This document shows, piece after piece, positions 25,926-34,884 of a stretch of 64,000 nucleotides of DNA. The position numbers and the translations under genes are program-made. This DNA is from UBA4971 sp029551185 (lineage in GTDB: Bacteria > Bacillota > SHA-98 > UBA4971): contig DAOSZN010000002.1 of the NCBI GenBank assembly GCA_035593725.1, forward strand, positions 117,247 to 181,246, read 5' to 3'. Under the pieces are notes generated by a model that saw only the letters and a list, made by a program, of their open reading frames with translations, did not search any database and was not told the DNA's origin. The first letter of the stretch is position 1. Every line of letters starts with the position of its first letter.

Positions 25926-27191
25926 GTGTTCAGGTTCGGCGATGAGAGAGGCCAACCCAAATGCTCGTTTTGTGGCAAAGCTCAAGATCAGGTCAAAAAG
26001 CTAATTGCAGGCCCAGGCGTTTATATTTGCGATGAATGTATCGAGCTATGTAATGAGATTATCGAGGAAGAGCTGGGCGAAGAAGCCGATATCGAACTGT
26101 GCAATATCCCGAAACCCAGGGAAATCAAGGAGATTCTTGATCAATACGTTATTGGTCAGGAAGAGGCCAAGAAAACGCTGGCAGTTGCGGTCTATAATCA
26201 TTATAAGCGTATTGGTGCAAACACCCGTGTAGACGATGTGGAGCTTCAAAAGAGCAATATTCTCCTTCTTGGTCCGACAGGAGTCGGGAAGACTTTACTT
26301 GCTCAGACATTAGCCAAAATCCTGAATGTGCCCTTCGCTATTTCTGATGCGACTTCACTTACTGAAGCCGGATATGTGGGCGAAGACGTAGAGAACATAC
26401 TTCTTAGGCTGATTCAGGCTGCTGACTATGATATTGAGAGAGCTGAGAGGGGTATCGTCTATATTGATGAAGTGGACAAAATTGCAAGAAAGTCAGAAAA
26501 CCCTTCAATAACCCGGGATGTATCAGGGGAAGGAGTGCAGCAGGCTCTTCTTAAGATTCTTGAAGGCACTATGGCAAGCGTGCCTCCCCAGGGTGGGCGG
26601 AAACACCCGCATCAGGAATTCATACAGATTGACACCACAAACATCCTGTTTATATGCGGAGGCGCATTTGACGGCTTAGAAAAGATCATCAATAACCGCG
26701 TAGGAAAGTCAATGCTGGGATTTGGGGCTGAGGTGAAGCCGAGGGTAGACATGAATATCGGTGATACTCTACGACAAGTCATGCCTGAAGATCTCCTTAA
26801 GTTCGGGCTTATACCTGAGTTCATCGGACGCCTTCCGGTAGTGGTTGTTTTGGACGCTCTTGACGAGAAGACCCTCGTGAGAATACTCACAGAACCCAGA
26901 AACGCCCTGGCGAAGCAATACAAGAAGATGTTTGAGCTTGACGGTGTCGAGTTGGAGATCCCGGATGAGGCTTTAGTGGCAGTGGCAAGGAAAGCCATGT
27001 GCCTGAACACCGGCGCGCGCGGACTCAGATCAATTATGGAGAAAATTATGCTGGATATCATGTATGACATTCCGTCAAGGCAGGACGTAAAGAAAGTAGT
27101 GTTAACGCAAGAGGCAATAGATGAAGGGTCAAAGCCTGCAATGGTGCTTCAAGATCGGAAGACCAAGAAGAGGGAGGAAACTGCGTCATAG
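25926..27191 (+). CDS. clpX: ATP-dependent Clp protease ATPase subunit ClpX
   Basis: ClpX unfolds substrates and feeds them to ClpP. The 421 residues contain the N-terminal zinc-binding domain (CSFCGK and CDECIELC, residues 13-39), Walker A GPTGVGKT near 116, Walker B IVYIDEVDKI, and the sensor and arginine regions. The ClpP-docking loop reads LGF in MLGFGAEVK, rather than the commoner IGF. The GTG start lies 12 bases after the clpP stop. Two hairpins follow the gene. Confidence 0.97.
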   Translation: MFRFGDERGQPKCSFCGKAQDQVKKLIAGPGVYICDECIELCNEIIEEELGEEADIELCNIPKPREIKEILDQYVIGQEEAKKTLAVAVYNHYKRIGANTRVDDVELQKSNILLLGPTGVGKTLLAQTLAKILNVPFAISDATSLTEAGYVGEDVENILLRLIQAADYDIERAERGIVYIDEVDKIARKSENPSITRDVSGEGVQQALLKILEGTMASVPPQGGRKHPHQEFIQIDTTNILFICGGAFDGLEKIINNRVGKSMLGFGAEVKPRVDMNIGDTLRQVMPEDLLKFGLIPEFIGRLPVVVVLDALDEKTLVRILTEPRNALAKQYKKMFELDGVELEIPDEALVAVARKAMCLNTGARGLRSIMEKIMLDIMYDIPSRQDVKKVVLTQEAIDEGSKPAMVLQDRKTKKREETAS

Positions 27192-27216
27192 ATACCTATA
27201 TATAGAAAGCCATAGT

Positions 27217-27248
27217 AAAGGTTCAGCTTAGTTTAGGCTGGGCCTTTT
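27217..27248 (+). terminator. Possible terminator after clpX
   Basis: Arms AAAGG..CAGC and GCTG..CCTTT form an interrupted nine-pair stem followed by a T run (TTTTCTT). Confidence 0.6.
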
Positions 27249-27294
27249 CTTATTGCAGCTCCATGCGTAACAGAAAACTCGGTGGACATAATAC

Positions 27295-27324
27295 AGGTGA
27301 GGCTCACTAAGTCTCACCTCTTTT
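27295..27324 (+). terminator. Second hairpin terminator before lonB
   Basis: A seven-base stem AGGTGAG/CTCACCT around an 11-base loop, followed by CTTTTCTT. It lies about 40 bases before lonB, so it may also act as an attenuator of read-through from clpX. Confidence 0.65.
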
Positions 27325-27362
27325 CTTATTGAATGTTTCTTGAGGAATGGGGCGGCTTGCAT

Positions 27363-29078
27363 ATGGATTTCTCAAGTGGCGTTTTTGGGCTGATTAACCT
27401 TTTCTTTGCCGCAGTCATCGGAATATATTTCTGGCAGATGCTAAGGACACAGCAAGGCGGCAAGGTAGCAGTAGACCGTGAATCGCGGAAAGAAATGGAG
27501 AAGCTTCGCAAGTTGCGAAGTATATCCTTAACCGAGCCTTTGTCAGAGAAGACAAGGCCGAATTCCCTCAAGGAGATCATAGGTCAAGAAGAAGGCCTCA
27601 GGGCGCTGCGAGCTGCGCTTTGCGGACCAAATCCGCAGCATGTGATCATTTATGGTCCTCCAGGAGTTGGGAAGACCGCTGCAGCCAGAGTCGTCCTGGA
27701 AGAAGCAAAGCGCAACCCTAGTTCCCCATTTAAGCAGTGGGCGAAGTTTGTCGAAGTGGACGGCGCTACATCAAGGTTTGATGACAGAGGAATCGCAGAC
27801 CCCCTTATCGGCTCGGTTCATGATCCTATCTATCAAGGAGCAGGAGCAATGGGGATAGCAGGAATTCCGCAACCGAAGCCCGGAGCAGTAACTAGGGCTC
27901 ATGGGGGTATTTTATTTATTGACGAGATCGGAGAGCTCCATCCCATTCAGATTAATAAGCTTCTGAAGGTGCTTGAAGACAGGAAGGTATTTTTAGAGAG
28001 TGCATACTACAATTCAGAAGACCCTAATATTCCCCAGCATATTCACGACATATTTCAAAACGGCTTGCCTGCGGATTTTCGCATGGTGGGCGCTACGACC
28101 AAAACTCCGCAGGATATCCCTCCTGCTGTGCGGTCCAGGTGCATTGAGGTTTTCTTTAGGGCGCTTACTGATGAGGAAGTGGGGATTATCGCGTCCAACG
28201 CGGCCAAGAAGGCAGGATTCAGACTGGAGGATGAGGCGCTGAATGTAATTAAGAAATATGCTGCGAATGGCCGTGACGCTGTGAATATTCTGCAAATAGC
28301 AGGTGGGTCATGTATGTCTGTGGGAGACTCCGTGATATCCAGAAAAGACGTGGAATGGGTGGTCAGCGCAGGCCAGTATTCTCCGCGTTATGAGCCTAGG
28401 ATCCCTTCAAAGCCCCAGATAGGTTATGTGAACGGTCTTGCGATTCACGGTCCGAATATGGGGTCTTTAATTGAAATTGAAGCAGTGGCCATCCCTGTGC
28501 AAGGAGGCACAGGCAAGCTGGTGACAACAGGTCTTGTTGACGAGGAAGAGCTTGGAGGACAAGGTAGGGTTGTAAAGAGAAAAAGTATGGCCAGAGGTTC
28601 AGTGGAGAACGTGATCACTATTCTGAAAAGGTTCTTCTCAATACATCCTGAAAATTATGACATTCATGTGAACTTTCCGGGAGGTCTCGCTTTGGACGGC
28701 CCTTCGGCGGGAATAGCTATTGTGACTGCGATCTATTCAGCAATTACTGAACATGCGGTAGATAACAGACTTGCTATGACCGGAGAAGTGTCAATTCTTG
28801 GAGAGGTAAGGCCTGTCGGAGGGATAGCCCCCAAAGTAGAAGCTGCGGTGCAATCCGGAGTCGAGAGAGTGATAATCCCGAAGGACAATTGGCAGGAAGC
28901 GTTTATGGATAGGAAGGACATAAAAGTCCTTCCTGTAAGCAGAATTGAGGAAGCGGTGAAAATCGCAGTTCTGGATCGAGATCCAACCTTGGGCTTCTTG
29001 GAATTCCCCAGTGCAATTGCAAGTTCTTCTCCCCCTCTGTCGGTAGGCGCCAAATCCGTTACCGGGCGCCCCATATAG
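27363..29078 (+). CDS. lonB: ATP-dependent protease LonB
   Basis: This is the membrane-anchored Lon paralogue of spore-formers. The N-terminus is a hydrophobic helix (about residues 6-24), followed by an AAA+ module with GPPGVGKT and ILFIDEIGEL. The C-terminal Lon protease domain has the Ser-Lys dyad in LDGPSAGIAI and VRPVGGIAPKVEAA. I chose ATG 27363, which has GGGGCGG upstream and gives 571 residues starting like Bacillus LonB. An in-frame ATG at 27333 has no ribosome site. In Bacillus LonB is tied to the forespore. Confidence 0.92.
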   Translation: MDFSSGVFGLINLFFAAVIGIYFWQMLRTQQGGKVAVDRESRKEMEKLRKLRSISLTEPLSEKTRPNSLKEIIGQEEGLRALRAALCGPNPQHVIIYGPPGVGKTAAARVVLEEAKRNPSSPFKQWAKFVEVDGATSRFDDRGIADPLIGSVHDPIYQGAGAMGIAGIPQPKPGAVTRAHGGILFIDEIGELHPIQINKLLKVLEDRKVFLESAYYNSEDPNIPQHIHDIFQNGLPADFRMVGATTKTPQDIPPAVRSRCIEVFFRALTDEEVGIIASNAAKKAGFRLEDEALNVIKKYAANGRDAVNILQIAGGSCMSVGDSVISRKDVEWVVSAGQYSPRYEPRIPSKPQIGYVNGLAIHGPNMGSLIEIEAVAIPVQGGTGKLVTTGLVDEEELGGQGRVVKRKSMARGSVENVITILKRFFSIHPENYDIHVNFPGGLALDGPSAGIAIVTAIYSAITEHAVDNRLAMTGEVSILGEVRPVGGIAPKVEAAVQSGVERVIIPKDNWQEAFMDRKDIKVLPVSRIEEAVKIAVLDRDPTLGFLEFPSAIASSSPPLSVGAKSVTGRPI

Positions 29079-29305
29079 CAATGATTTCCATGCAGTTGAC
29101 ATAATACTTTAGCCTGTGATAGCCTTACTGAAACGGACCTTTCCTGCCCTTTTTCCTGCTGTTTTCCGAAATTTTGAGTGTCAGCTTTGCCGGAACCTAT
29201 CATTATGATTTGCCAATGTCAAGATGAAGGAATCCTGCTGTCCGGCGAGAATAAAATGGATATACAGGATGGTCCGTGGGAGAGGCCAAGGAGGTGTAGT
29301 AGATT

Positions 29306-31747
29306 ATGTCACAAGACTTAGGCAGATCAAGGTTAATGAGAGAAGCAGTGCCTCTTCTTCCATTGCGCGGGGTAATCGTATTCCCTTGCATGACAGTCCC
29401 TCTTGAAGTAGGGAGGGATAGATCTGTAGCTGCTCTTGAGGATGCTATGGCCGGTGATAGGCTGGTTATGCTTGCTTCTCAGAAACAGGCAAGGGTGAAT
29501 GAGCCTGCGCCTTGTGATATTTTTACCGTAGGCACGCTTTCTGAGATAAGACAGCTGGCAAAGTACCCTGACGGAACCATCCGAGTTCTTGTTGAAGGTA
29601 TTGAACGGGCGAGAATCCTTGAATATACCAAAGTGGAACCGTTCTATAAGGTGAGAATTCAGGATTTGGCAGCGCCTGAGCGGATGACAAAGGAACTGGA
29701 AGCATTGATGAGGAGCGCCCTCACATACTTTGAATCCTACATTAGGCTTGGCAAGAAGATCCCTGCCGAGATTCTGGCTTCAGTCCAGACTGTGGACGAC
29801 CCTGGTAGACTTGCCGACGACATCGCAGCTAATCTTCCGTTACGTCCCGAAGATAAACAATCTGTTCTGGAAGCGATACCGACAAAAGAAAGACTGGAAA
29901 GGCTTTGCGCAATCCTCCTGAAGGAAATTGAAATACTGGAGCTCGAGAAGAAGATCAATGCCCGGGTCAGGAAGCAGATGGAGAGGACACAGAAAGAGTA
30001 TTACCTTCGCGAGCAGATAAAGGCTATCCAGAAAGAGTTAGGCGAGCGTGATGAGAAGCAGTCAGAAAGCGAAGAGTATCGGGAAAGAATTAAAGATGCG
30101 AATCTGCCTGATGACGTAGAAGAGAAAGCTTTACGCGAGGTTGAGAGGCTTGAGAAGATGCCTCCTATGGCAGCAGAAGCAGTGGTGGTCAGGACTTACA
30201 TTGATTGGCTTCTGGCTTTGCCATGGACATTTAAAACTCAGGATCGTCTTGATATGAAGGAAGCCGCGAAAATCCTTGATGAGGATCACTACGGCCTTGA
30301 GAAAGTTAAGGAAAGGATTCTCGAGTTTTTGGCTGTACGGCAGCTTACCAGCCAGCCTAAAGGCCCTATTCTCTGTTTCGTAGGTCCCCCGGGTGTTGGC
30401 AAGACTTCCCTTGGAAAATCAATAGCCCGTGCCCTTGGCAGGAAATTCGTCAGGTTCTCCTTAGGAGGCGTCAGGGATGAGGCTGAAATCCGAGGACACA
30501 GGCGCACCTATGTCGGTGCACTTCCGGGCAGGATTATTCAGGCGATGCGTCAAGCGGGATCCAGGAACCCTGTAATTCTTCTTGACGAAGTAGACAAAAT
30601 GAGCAGCGATTTTCGTGGGGATCCTGCGTCTGCCCTGCTGGAGGTGTTAGATCCTGAACAGAACATAGCATTCAGTGACCATTATATCGAGGCTCCTTAC
30701 GACCTTTCCGATGTAATGTTCATTACGACTGCTAATCTTCTGTATTCGATTCCTCATCCCCTGTTAGACAGGATGGAGATTATTACAATACCTGGATATA
30801 CAGAAGAAGAGAAGATTCAGATCGGCAAGGGGTTTCTGGTGCCGAAGCAAAAGAAAGAAAACGGACTTGATGAATACAACATTGTCATTACTGACACCGC
30901 CTTGAAGGCAATCATCCGTAATTACACGCGTGAAGCAGGTGTGCGAGGGCTTGAACGAGGCATCTCTTCAATTCTTAGGAAGATTGCCAGACAAGTGGTG
31001 ACTGAGAGTCTGTCAGAGGTTGAGATCATAGTAGACGAAGATGGTGTCTCTGAATACCTTGGCATTCCTAAGTACAGATATGGAGTCGCGGAATCCCAAG
31101 ACAGAGTAGGGGTGGCCACAGGGCTTGCGGTTACTGAAGCAGGCGGTGATATACTGGCAATAGAGGTTTCAGTGATGAGAGGCACCGGCAAGCTAATGCT
31201 CACAGGTAAGCTCGGCGATGTGATGAAAGAGTCTGCGCAGGCGGCTTTTACCTATATTAGGTCACGCGCTGACGACCTAAACATAAACCCCGAGTTTTAT
31301 CGGAATTGCGATGTTCATGTTCATGTGCCTGAGGGTGCTATACCTAAAGACGGGCCTTCCGCAGGCACAGCCATTGCAATTGCTTTAGCGTCTGCGCTTA
31401 CAGGACGCGCGGTCAGGTGTGATGTAGCCATGACCGGTGAGATCACGCTTCGCGGACGTGTCTTGGCAGTGGGTGGTGTGAAAGAGAAGGTTCTTTCAGC
31501 GCATAGAGCAGGTATATTTACCATTATTCTCCCGGCTGAGAACCGGAAAGATGTGGAAGAAATACCGGCAAACGTCCTTGATAATATGGAGACGCTTTTT
31601 GTCGATCATGTAGACGAAGTTCTGGAGTTTGCATTGAGAAAAGACGTTATGGCCTATGAAACACCTGTTGCTGAAGATATCCCGGAGATTCCTGCTGTAA
31701 CCCTGGCTGATGAAGTAACAGTAGGAAATGAGTTACACTGCGGCTGA
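29306..31747 (+). CDS. lon: ATP-dependent protease Lon (LonA)
   Basis: This is a full-length 813-residue Lon. The N-terminal LAN substrate domain begins LPLRGVIVFPCMTVPLEVGR. The AAA+ core has GPPGVGKTSLGKSIARA near 355 and Walker B PVILLDEVDKM. The protease dyad is in KDGPSAGTAIAIAL and VLAVGGVKEKVLSAHRAG. It degrades misfolded and regulatory proteins in the cytosol. The ATG is preceded by CCAAGGAGGTG, and a terminator follows the gene. Confidence 0.97.
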   Translation: MSQDLGRSRLMREAVPLLPLRGVIVFPCMTVPLEVGRDRSVAALEDAMAGDRLVMLASQKQARVNEPAPCDIFTVGTLSEIRQLAKYPDGTIRVLVEGIERARILEYTKVEPFYKVRIQDLAAPERMTKELEALMRSALTYFESYIRLGKKIPAEILASVQTVDDPGRLADDIAANLPLRPEDKQSVLEAIPTKERLERLCAILLKEIEILELEKKINARVRKQMERTQKEYYLREQIKAIQKELGERDEKQSESEEYRERIKDANLPDDVEEKALREVERLEKMPPMAAEAVVVRTYIDWLLALPWTFKTQDRLDMKEAAKILDEDHYGLEKVKERILEFLAVRQLTSQPKGPILCFVGPPGVGKTSLGKSIARALGRKFVRFSLGGVRDEAEIRGHRRTYVGALPGRIIQAMRQAGSRNPVILLDEVDKMSSDFRGDPASALLEVLDPEQNIAFSDHYIEAPYDLSDVMFITTANLLYSIPHPLLDRMEIITIPGYTEEEKIQIGKGFLVPKQKKENGLDEYNIVITDTALKAIIRNYTREAGVRGLERGISSILRKIARQVVTESLSEVEIIVDEDGVSEYLGIPKYRYGVAESQDRVGVATGLAVTEAGGDILAIEVSVMRGTGKLMLTGKLGDVMKESAQAAFTYIRSRADDLNINPEFYRNCDVHVHVPEGAIPKDGPSAGTAIAIALASALTGRAVRCDVAMTGEITLRGRVLAVGGVKEKVLSAHRAGIFTIILPAENRKDVEEIPANVLDNMETLFVDHVDEVLEFALRKDVMAYETPVAEDIPEIPAVTLADEVTVGNELHCG

Positions 31748-31775
31748 CATAAGCAATGCCAATAGATCCGGATGC

Positions 31776-31812
31776 AGAAAGCCATCTCTTCAAAAAGGTG
31801 GCTTTCTCTTAT
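31776..31812 (+). terminator. Terminator after lon
   Basis: A nine-base perfect stem AGAAAGCCA/TGGCTTTCT with a 14-base loop, followed by CTTATC. It ends the protease run. Confidence 0.75.
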
Positions 31813-31901
31813 CATTAAGTCTTATTGAAAGCAGGACTTTTCTTCAGTCAATAGAATAGCAGACCGTAGGTGACGCAAGATACAGACGAGGTGGTGTTTT
31901 G

Positions 31902-33230
31902 ATGACTAGAAAAAAGGTTGTGATTATGGGGGCTGCAGGACGTGATTTTCACAATTTCAACACGTTCTTCCGCGACAATGACAATTATGAGGTAGTTGCC
32001 TTTACCGCGACACAGATACCGAATATTGAAGGCAGGCGGTATCCTCCGGGCCTTGCGGGGCGCAACTACCCTGACGGCATCCCCATTTATTCTGAGGAAG
32101 AGCTTCCTTCCATCATTAAGAAAGCAGGCGTGGATCAGGTAGTGTTTGCCTATAGCGACGTGTCCTACATGGACATTATGCATAAGGCTTCACTTGTTCT
32201 TTCAGAAGGTGCAGACTTTTGGCTTATGGGACCGGACAGCACCATGATTAGATCAAGTGTCCCTGTGATTGCGGTTACTGCGGTCAGAACGGGCGTTGGG
32301 AAGAGTCAAACTACCAGAAAGATAACGCAGATCCTAAAGGATCGAGGAAAGAAAGTAGTAGTGATTCGTCATCCGATGCCCTATGGCGACCTGATGAAGC
32401 AGAGAGTTCAGCGCTTTGAAACCTTAGAGGATCTGGACAAGCATGAGACCACGATCGAAGAGCGCGAGGAGTACGAGCCGCACATTGTCAGGGGATTCGT
32501 GGTTTATGCAGGGGTGGATTACGGTGCTATCCTCGAGGAAGCAGAGAAAGAGGCTGATATTATACTTTGGGACGGTGGCAATAATGACCTTCCGTTCTAC
32601 TATCCTGACCTCCTGATTACCCTTGCTGACCCTCATAGACCAGGGCATGAGGCTATGTTTTACCCCGGCGAAGCCAACGTGCGAATGGCGGACGTGGTTG
32701 TCCTGAATAAGGTGGATACAGCTAACCCTGACGATGTTGATAAGGTAGAAAAATCGGTAAGATTGCTCAATCCCGGCGCGAAGATTATTCGTGCAGCTTC
32801 TCCTTTGACCTTGGAAAACCCTGAGTCCGTAAAGGGCAAGCGAGTCCTTGTAGTGGAGGACGGACCTACGCTGACTCACGGCGGAATGACATATGGGGCA
32901 GGGGTCATTGCAGCGAGGCAGCATGGCGCAGCTGAACTTGTTGACCCTCGTCCTTATGCTGTAGGCTCCATCAAGGCGACCCTCGAGAAGTACCCGGGAC
33001 TGGAACCGCTTGTTCCTGCAATGGGGTACGGCAAGGAGCAAATGACAGAGTTGGAGCAGACCATAGATGCCACTCCTGCAGATGTTGTAATTATCGGAAC
33101 GCCTATAGATCTTCGCCGTGTAATTACGTTAAACAAGCCCGCTCTTCGTGTCAGCTATGAGATTGAGGAGATCACAAGACCTAATCTGGAAGATGTGGTT
33201 TTTGACCGGTTCAAGGGTATCCTGTTCTAA
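31902..33230 (+). CDS. GTPase-like protein related to cyclic 2,3-diphosphoglycerate synthetase
   Basis: This 442-residue protein is of the type commonly labelled GTPase or cyclic 2,3-diphosphoglycerate synthetase in anaerobic bacteria. An N-terminal Rossmann-like segment (VVIMGAAGRDFHNF) precedes a central P-loop VTAVRTGVGKSQTTRKI near 125-141. A NKVDTANPDDV block supplies the NKxD guanine motif. The biochemical role in bacteria is not established to my knowledge. ATG 31902 follows GAGGTGG with seven-base spacing; a TTG three bases earlier is less likely. It stands alone between two hairpins, where many relatives carry the ysxC GTPase after lon. Confidence 0.75.
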   Translation: MTRKKVVIMGAAGRDFHNFNTFFRDNDNYEVVAFTATQIPNIEGRRYPPGLAGRNYPDGIPIYSEEELPSIIKKAGVDQVVFAYSDVSYMDIMHKASLVLSEGADFWLMGPDSTMIRSSVPVIAVTAVRTGVGKSQTTRKITQILKDRGKKVVVIRHPMPYGDLMKQRVQRFETLEDLDKHETTIEEREEYEPHIVRGFVVYAGVDYGAILEEAEKEADIILWDGGNNDLPFYYPDLLITLADPHRPGHEAMFYPGEANVRMADVVVLNKVDTANPDDVDKVEKSVRLLNPGAKIIRAASPLTLENPESVKGKRVLVVEDGPTLTHGGMTYGAGVIAARQHGAAELVDPRPYAVGSIKATLEKYPGLEPLVPAMGYGKEQMTELEQTIDATPADVVIIGTPIDLRRVITLNKPALRVSYEIEEITRPNLEDVVFDRFKGILF

Positions 33231-33599
33231 TTAAGGTGTCAACATTTACATTGCTTTTCCTGACCGGGGGGAACCTGTACCTGAACAAAACTTGTGCTCA
33301 TAAGAGCGTGAAGACTTGTGGTAACCTATGAGCTAAAGGGGGCAGCAATCGCTGCCCCCTTTAGCTCGGCCGGCTTTTTCAGACTGCCGTTACGATGCTG
33401 TCTAACACATAATAATGTGATAACACACTTACATCCCGTGGAGTATCGTTGACATAACGACGTAGCTTTTTCTAAGGAGGTTTACATCTGAGCACAAGCG
33501 AACTTTTAATTGCGATCATCTTAGAAGAGACATCTCCATAAAATGGAAAGGCGCCTGATGCCTCCAAAAAGGCGGTATACACGTAGTGTGTGATAGTTT
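33231..33599. other. Gap with hairpin, promoter-like box and a micro-ORF
   Basis: The stretch holds a strong hairpin (33330-33367), a TTGACA box at 33449-33454 without a clear -10, and a perfect AAGGAGG at 33474-33480. No AUG follows that ribosome site at the usual distance. Instead a CTG at 33488 opens a 17-codon frame ending in TAA at 33541. The remaining bases hold nothing recognisable. Confidence 0.45.
33330..33367. terminator. Long hairpin terminator between converging genes
   Basis: A perfect 17-bp stem (33330-33346 with 33351-33367) closes a four-base AATC loop. No long T run follows on either strand, but the strength and the position between convergent genes fit a bidirectional terminator. 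Confidence 0.75.
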
Positions 33600-34718
33600 T
33601 TAGTGAAAGTCCTGTTCCCGGGTGGTGTGGGGCATGTCAGTAACGGCATGCGGCGGAATCTCGAAGAGATTCTCATGAGGTTCAACTGTGTGAACCACTG
33701 GGTTCCGGGATTGTTGATCTATAGACATGAGGTTTTCTATATCCAGCTGAACCCCGGGGGATATGGCTTGAAAATCGCCTATTATGAACGCGTGCATGTA
33801 AGGAGGCTCAGGTACCGCTTTGGCAGGATTCACCTGAAGAAGATAATCTCGCGTTACAGGAGGGACTTCATCTTTTGCCAAGAATAAGATTGGAGCGTGC
33901 TTCCCGCTATGCGCGAGCATTGATCCGAATATGGAATCCTGCCACCTGCCGGGATTTACAAAAGTAAAGGCATGTCCGTGTCTTGCGACTTTTCCAAAGC
34001 CGAACCTGCCGTCCGCAGACTTGTACTTCGCAAATCTGACTGCAAGCTCAAAAAGGTCTTTGCCGGCGATTCTACTTACGGTGCCGTCAACAAGTCCTCG
34101 TACAGCCTCCTCTGTTTCATCAGAGATAACATCTCTGCCTCCTATGATAAAGACATTTGCAGGTTCATGGGCTGCTTTAATCACAGCTATTGTCTCCTGG
34201 GGGAGTCTGTCCTTCAGAGTGAAGACTATGGGAATTCCGCGGTGTGCAGCCATAGCGCCTGATACTTGCCCTGAGTACGGATCTTGTCCTGACACTAACA
34301 TCATGTCATTGGGATATCCCAGGAACCTTCCTATTTCAGCTGCGGTATGGTATGCATTCATCCCTGTTATTCTTGTGACTCGGAGTCCCAATGACACCAG
34401 TTGATCTTCTATGTGCTGACCGAGAGGGCCTATCAGAATTGCCTGAGTGATATCGTCTGCACTTTCCGAAGCCAGTCTCCGGATTTCATCAAGGAGAATG
34501 GGGTCTATACCTGTAGGAGGAACTAAGATGACCGGTCCGGGAAATGGGTGATGAGTTAGGGCAAGCGCAGCCAGGGCGTCCAAAGGGTTATCAAGACCGG
34601 CCAAGGTTATGCCTGATGAGCCTCTTCCGAAGATAAACTGTGAGACTGCAACATTGACTTCCAGTGGGGTCCTTCCGAATATCCTTGTGGTGTTGGGAGA
34701 ATCCAGCGTCAGAATCAC
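33600..34718 (-). CDS. Cell wall-binding repeat 2-like protein without signal peptide
   Basis: This 372-residue protein contains repeats resembling the cell wall-binding repeat 2 (CWB2) domain. Repeated elements of the type PVILVPPTGIDPILLDEI..AILIGPLG and VFIIGGRDVISDETEEAVRG..VSRIAGKD are visible. Unlike typical CWB2 surface proteins it has no signal peptide or membrane helix at the N-terminus (MILTLDSPNTTRIFG), so it should be cytoplasmic. The GTG start has AAGGAG about 11 bases upstream on the minus strand. A hairpin separates it from the EF-G paralogue upstream. Function unknown. Confidence 0.68.
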   Translation of the reverse strand: MILTLDSPNTTRIFGRTPLEVNVAVSQFIFGRGSSGITLAGLDNPLDALAALALTHHPFPGPVILVPPTGIDPILLDEIRRLASESADDITQAILIGPLGQHIEDQLVSLGLRVTRITGMNAYHTAAEIGRFLGYPNDMMLVSGQDPYSGQVSGAMAAHRGIPIVFTLKDRLPQETIAVIKAAHEPANVFIIGGRDVISDETEEAVRGLVDGTVSRIAGKDLFELAVRFAKYKSADGRFGFGKVARHGHAFTFVNPGRWQDSIFGSMLAHSGKHAPILFLAKDEVPPVTRDYLLQVNPAKAVPEPPYMHAFIIGDFQAISPGVQLDIENLMSIDQQSRNPVVHTVEPHENLFEIPPHAVTDMPHTTREQDFH

Positions 34719-34812
34719 ACCTTGTACAACTCCTTAAAGCATAGAATTGATAAAACGCAAGTGCAATGCAATATGTGGTGTTATCTTTCGTATTCCCGGC
34801 AACAACATGATT

Positions 34813-34856
34813 TATGCAGAAAGGGGCTCGCTTATTCGCGAACCCCTTTCTGCATA
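34813..34856 (-). terminator. Terminator after the EF-G paralogue
   Basis: A 14-bp perfect outer stem (34813-34826 with 34843-34856) plus a four-pair inner stem form a strong hairpin 28 bases after the minus-strand EF-G stop and before the CWB2-like gene. Confidence 0.75.
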
Positions 34857-34884
34857 GGATATGTGACATATTCCAATAAAGAAT

